From Flavobacteriaceae bacterium (lineage in GTDB: Bacteria > Bacteroidota > Bacteroidia > Flavobacteriales > Flavobacteriaceae), in the NCBI GenBank assembly GCA_002401385.1, contig NVSY01000005.1, positions 1-26,919 on the forward strand: a stretch of 26,919 nucleotides of DNA, given 5' to 3'. The translations under genes were made by a program, and so were the position numbers. Positions 25,777-26,919 of this stretch are shown here, in pieces. The notes below the pieces were generated by a model. It worked only from the letters and a program-made list of their open reading frames with translations. It was not told the DNA's origin and ran no database searches. The first letter of the stretch is position 1; the number at the start of each line of letters is the position of its first letter.

Positions 25777-25965
25777 ATGGTAATTCCAGAAATTATTGGT
25801 TCAGGTTTAATCGTTATCGGTGCTGCATTAGGTATTGGTAAAATTGGTAGTTCAGCAATGGACGCAATTGCTCGTCAACCAGAAGCATCAGGAAAAATTC
25901 AAACAGCTATGTTGATTGCAGCAGCGCTAATTGAAGGAATCGGATTTGCAGCATTGTTTGCATAA
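25777..25965 (+). CDS. atpE: ATP synthase F0 subunit c
   Basis: The 62-residue protein has two helices joined by the ARQPEA polar loop (residues 32-37). The proton-carrying Glu53 lies in ALIEGIGFAAL. Gly follows this Glu where sodium-type rings have Ser or Thr, and helix one lacks the sodium-binding Gln, so the ring is predicted to use protons. The protein is short for a c subunit (usually 70-80 residues) but both helices and the loop are complete. A strong hairpin follows 11 nt after the stop codon. Confidence 0.97.
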   Translation: MVIPEIIGSGLIVIGAALGIGKIGSSAMDAIARQPEASGKIQTAMLIAAALIEGIGFAALFA

Positions 25966-25973
25966 ATGAGTCT

Positions 25974-26008
25974 AATAGCAATTGCAACGGTTGGTTGCAA
26001 TTGCTGTT
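25974..26008 (+). promoter_or_regulatory. Stable hairpin between atpE and atpF
   Basis: AGCAATTGCAAC (25977-25988) pairs perfectly with GTTGCAATTGCT (25994-26005) around a 5-nt loop. With flanking pairs including one G-U, the stem reaches 15 pairs. Only a short T run (26007-26010) follows. It is probably a partial terminator or a 3' stabiliser or processing element that raises subunit c output relative to downstream genes. Confidence 0.7.
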
Positions 26009-26052
26009 TTACAAAAAATAATTAAACAACAACATTAAACGATTATCGAACG

Positions 26053-26550
26053 ATGGAAAAATTAATGAATGACTTTTCTTTAGGCCTATTTGTCTATATG
26101 GGCTTAATCTTTATTTTCTTAGTTTTATTGTTAAAAAAATTAGCGTGGAAACCTATTTTAGATGCAGTTAATGAAAGAGAAGAAGGAATTAGAGGTGCAT
26201 TAGCAGCAGCAGAAAACGCAAAGAAAGAATTAGAAAACTTAAACGCTGACAACGAACGTATTTTAAAAGAAGCACGTGCAGAACGTGATTTATTATTAAA
26301 AGATGCTCGTGATATGAAAGATAACATTATTTCAGCAGCAAAAGCGGAAGCAAAAGAGCAACAAAATCTTGTTATAGAACAAGCTAAAGCGGCTATCGCT
26401 AGTGAAAAACAAGCAGCTATTGCAGATATTAGAAAGCAAGTAGCTACTTTATCTATTGATATTGCTGAAAAAGTGATTCGTAAAGAATTGTCTACCGACA
26501 AAAAACAAGCAGAATTAGTTTCTGACATGTTAAAAGAAGTGAACATTTAA
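26053..26550 (+). CDS. atpF: ATP synthase F0 subunit b
   Basis: The 165-residue protein has one N-terminal membrane helix (LGLFVYMGLIFIFLVLLLKK, about residues 10-29). It is followed by WKPILDAVNEREEGI and a long charged coiled coil rich in Ala, Glu and Lys. This is the peripheral stalk that connects F0 subunit a with the F1 delta subunit. The length is normal. It lies 87 bp after atpE, behind a hairpin, and 10 bp before atpH. Confidence 0.97.
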   Translation: MEKLMNDFSLGLFVYMGLIFIFLVLLLKKLAWKPILDAVNEREEGIRGALAAAENAKKELENLNADNERILKEARAERDLLLKDARDMKDNIISAAKAEAKEQQNLVIEQAKAAIASEKQAAIADIRKQVATLSIDIAEKVIRKELSTDKKQAELVSDMLKEVNI

Positions 26551-26560
26551 TAATTGTACA

Positions 26561-26919
26561 ATGAGTGAAACAAGAGCAGCAATCCGCTACGCTAAAGCAA
26601 TGTTAAGTTTTGCACAAGACAAGCAAAACGAAGATGCAGTATTTGACGATATGTCGTTGGTAATTGCTACTGTTGACCAAACTGTAGAGTTAAAACAATT
26701 GCTTTCTAGCCCAGTTGTAAAGAGCGATGTGAAACAAAACATCCTAACCAAAATTTTTGGTGAATCTACAACAGAAGTTACCGCAAGTTTGATACAATTA
26801 TTAATCAAAAATAAACGTTTGCCTATTTTGCAAGAAGTAGCCAAACAATACATTGTTTTATTCGATCGATTAAAAGGAAAAGAAGTGGCTATTGTTACGA
26901 CTGCTATCCCTTTAACTGA
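26561..26919 (+). CDS. atpH: ATP synthase F1 subunit delta, cut at the right edge
   Basis: A frame opens at ATG 26561 and stays open to the window end (119 full codons; family length about 175-180). The N-terminus SETRAAIRYAKAMLSFA, followed by LKQLLSSPVVKSDVKQNIL and LIKNKRLPILQEVAKQY, is typical of the OSCP/delta family. This subunit caps the F1 head and binds the b stalk. The genes atpA and atpG are expected beyond the edge from the usual operon order. Confidence 0.95.
   Translation, partial: MSETRAAIRYAKAMLSFAQDKQNEDAVFDDMSLVIATVDQTVELKQLLSSPVVKSDVKQNILTKIFGESTTEVTASLIQLLIKNKRLPILQEVAKQYIVLFDRLKGKEVAIVTTAIPLT

Noticed and set aside
26094..26546. Long minus-strand frame opposite atpF.
   Set aside because: It is the antisense shadow of an alanine- and glutamate-rich coiled-coil gene and has no family features.
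1..26919. tRNA, rRNA, CRISPR arrays, insertion sequences, integrases and attachment sites.
   Set aside because: Nothing resembling these was seen on reading both strands. Short degenerate elements could have been missed by eye.

Overview
The window looks like chromosomal DNA of a marine-type member of the Flavobacteriaceae (Bacteroidota). The evidence is a low GC content, Bacteroidota-style -7 promoter boxes (TAnnTTTG) instead of strong Shine-Dalgarno sites, and family-typical genes: a SprE/PorW gliding and type IX secretion lipoprotein, a DUF4270 lipoprotein, and a pseudo-glycogen synthase next to panC. The bactofilin-AtpZ-ATP synthase gene order points the same way. No rRNA, tRNA, CRISPR array, insertion sequence or phage gene was seen.

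Layout. (1) Positions 1-6513 (minus) hold the first 2171 codons of a giant secreted multi-domain protein. It has a signal peptide, 86-residue tandem repeats, thrombospondin type 3 calcium motifs, two jelly-roll-like segments, Ig-like segments and cadherin-like repeats. Its C-terminus lies outside the window. (2) Positions 6520-6973 have no convincing gene. They carry a promoter-like box, a palindrome, a compact set of hairpins and a terminator-like hairpin, all best read on the minus strand. This suggests a small RNA or an attenuating leader ahead of the giant gene. (3) Positions 6974-8804 carry a LuxR-type regulator (minus) and a divergent metallophosphoesterase (plus). (4) Positions 8810-12401 (minus) are a probable operon panC-panD-flippase-like membrane protein-radA. 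(5) Positions 12509-16746 (plus) run pseudo-glycogen synthase, DUF4270 lipoprotein, glmS, then a strong terminator. (6) Positions 17038-18240 (plus) encode a ThrE-like exporter, facing an AlbA_2 ATP-binding protein and an SDR oxidoreductase on the minus strand (18248-20144). (7) Positions 20260-21171 (minus) encode a flavobacterial lipoprotein of unknown function. (8) Positions 21393-26919 (plus) run sprE, bactofilin, atpZ, a small membrane protein, atpB, atpE, atpF and atpH, with atpH cut by the window edge.

How the parts relate. The giant surface protein is the kind of cargo exported by the type IX secretion system, and SprE belongs to that machinery. PanC and PanD supply pantothenate for coenzyme A. 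GlmS makes glucosamine-6-phosphate for peptidoglycan and lipopolysaccharide. The F0 and delta genes form the first part of an ATP synthase operon that should continue past the right edge. Most of the window is ordinary housekeeping. The least explained parts are the structured intergenic region 6650-6936, the degenerate glycogen-synthase-like protein, and two hairpins within the atp operon.
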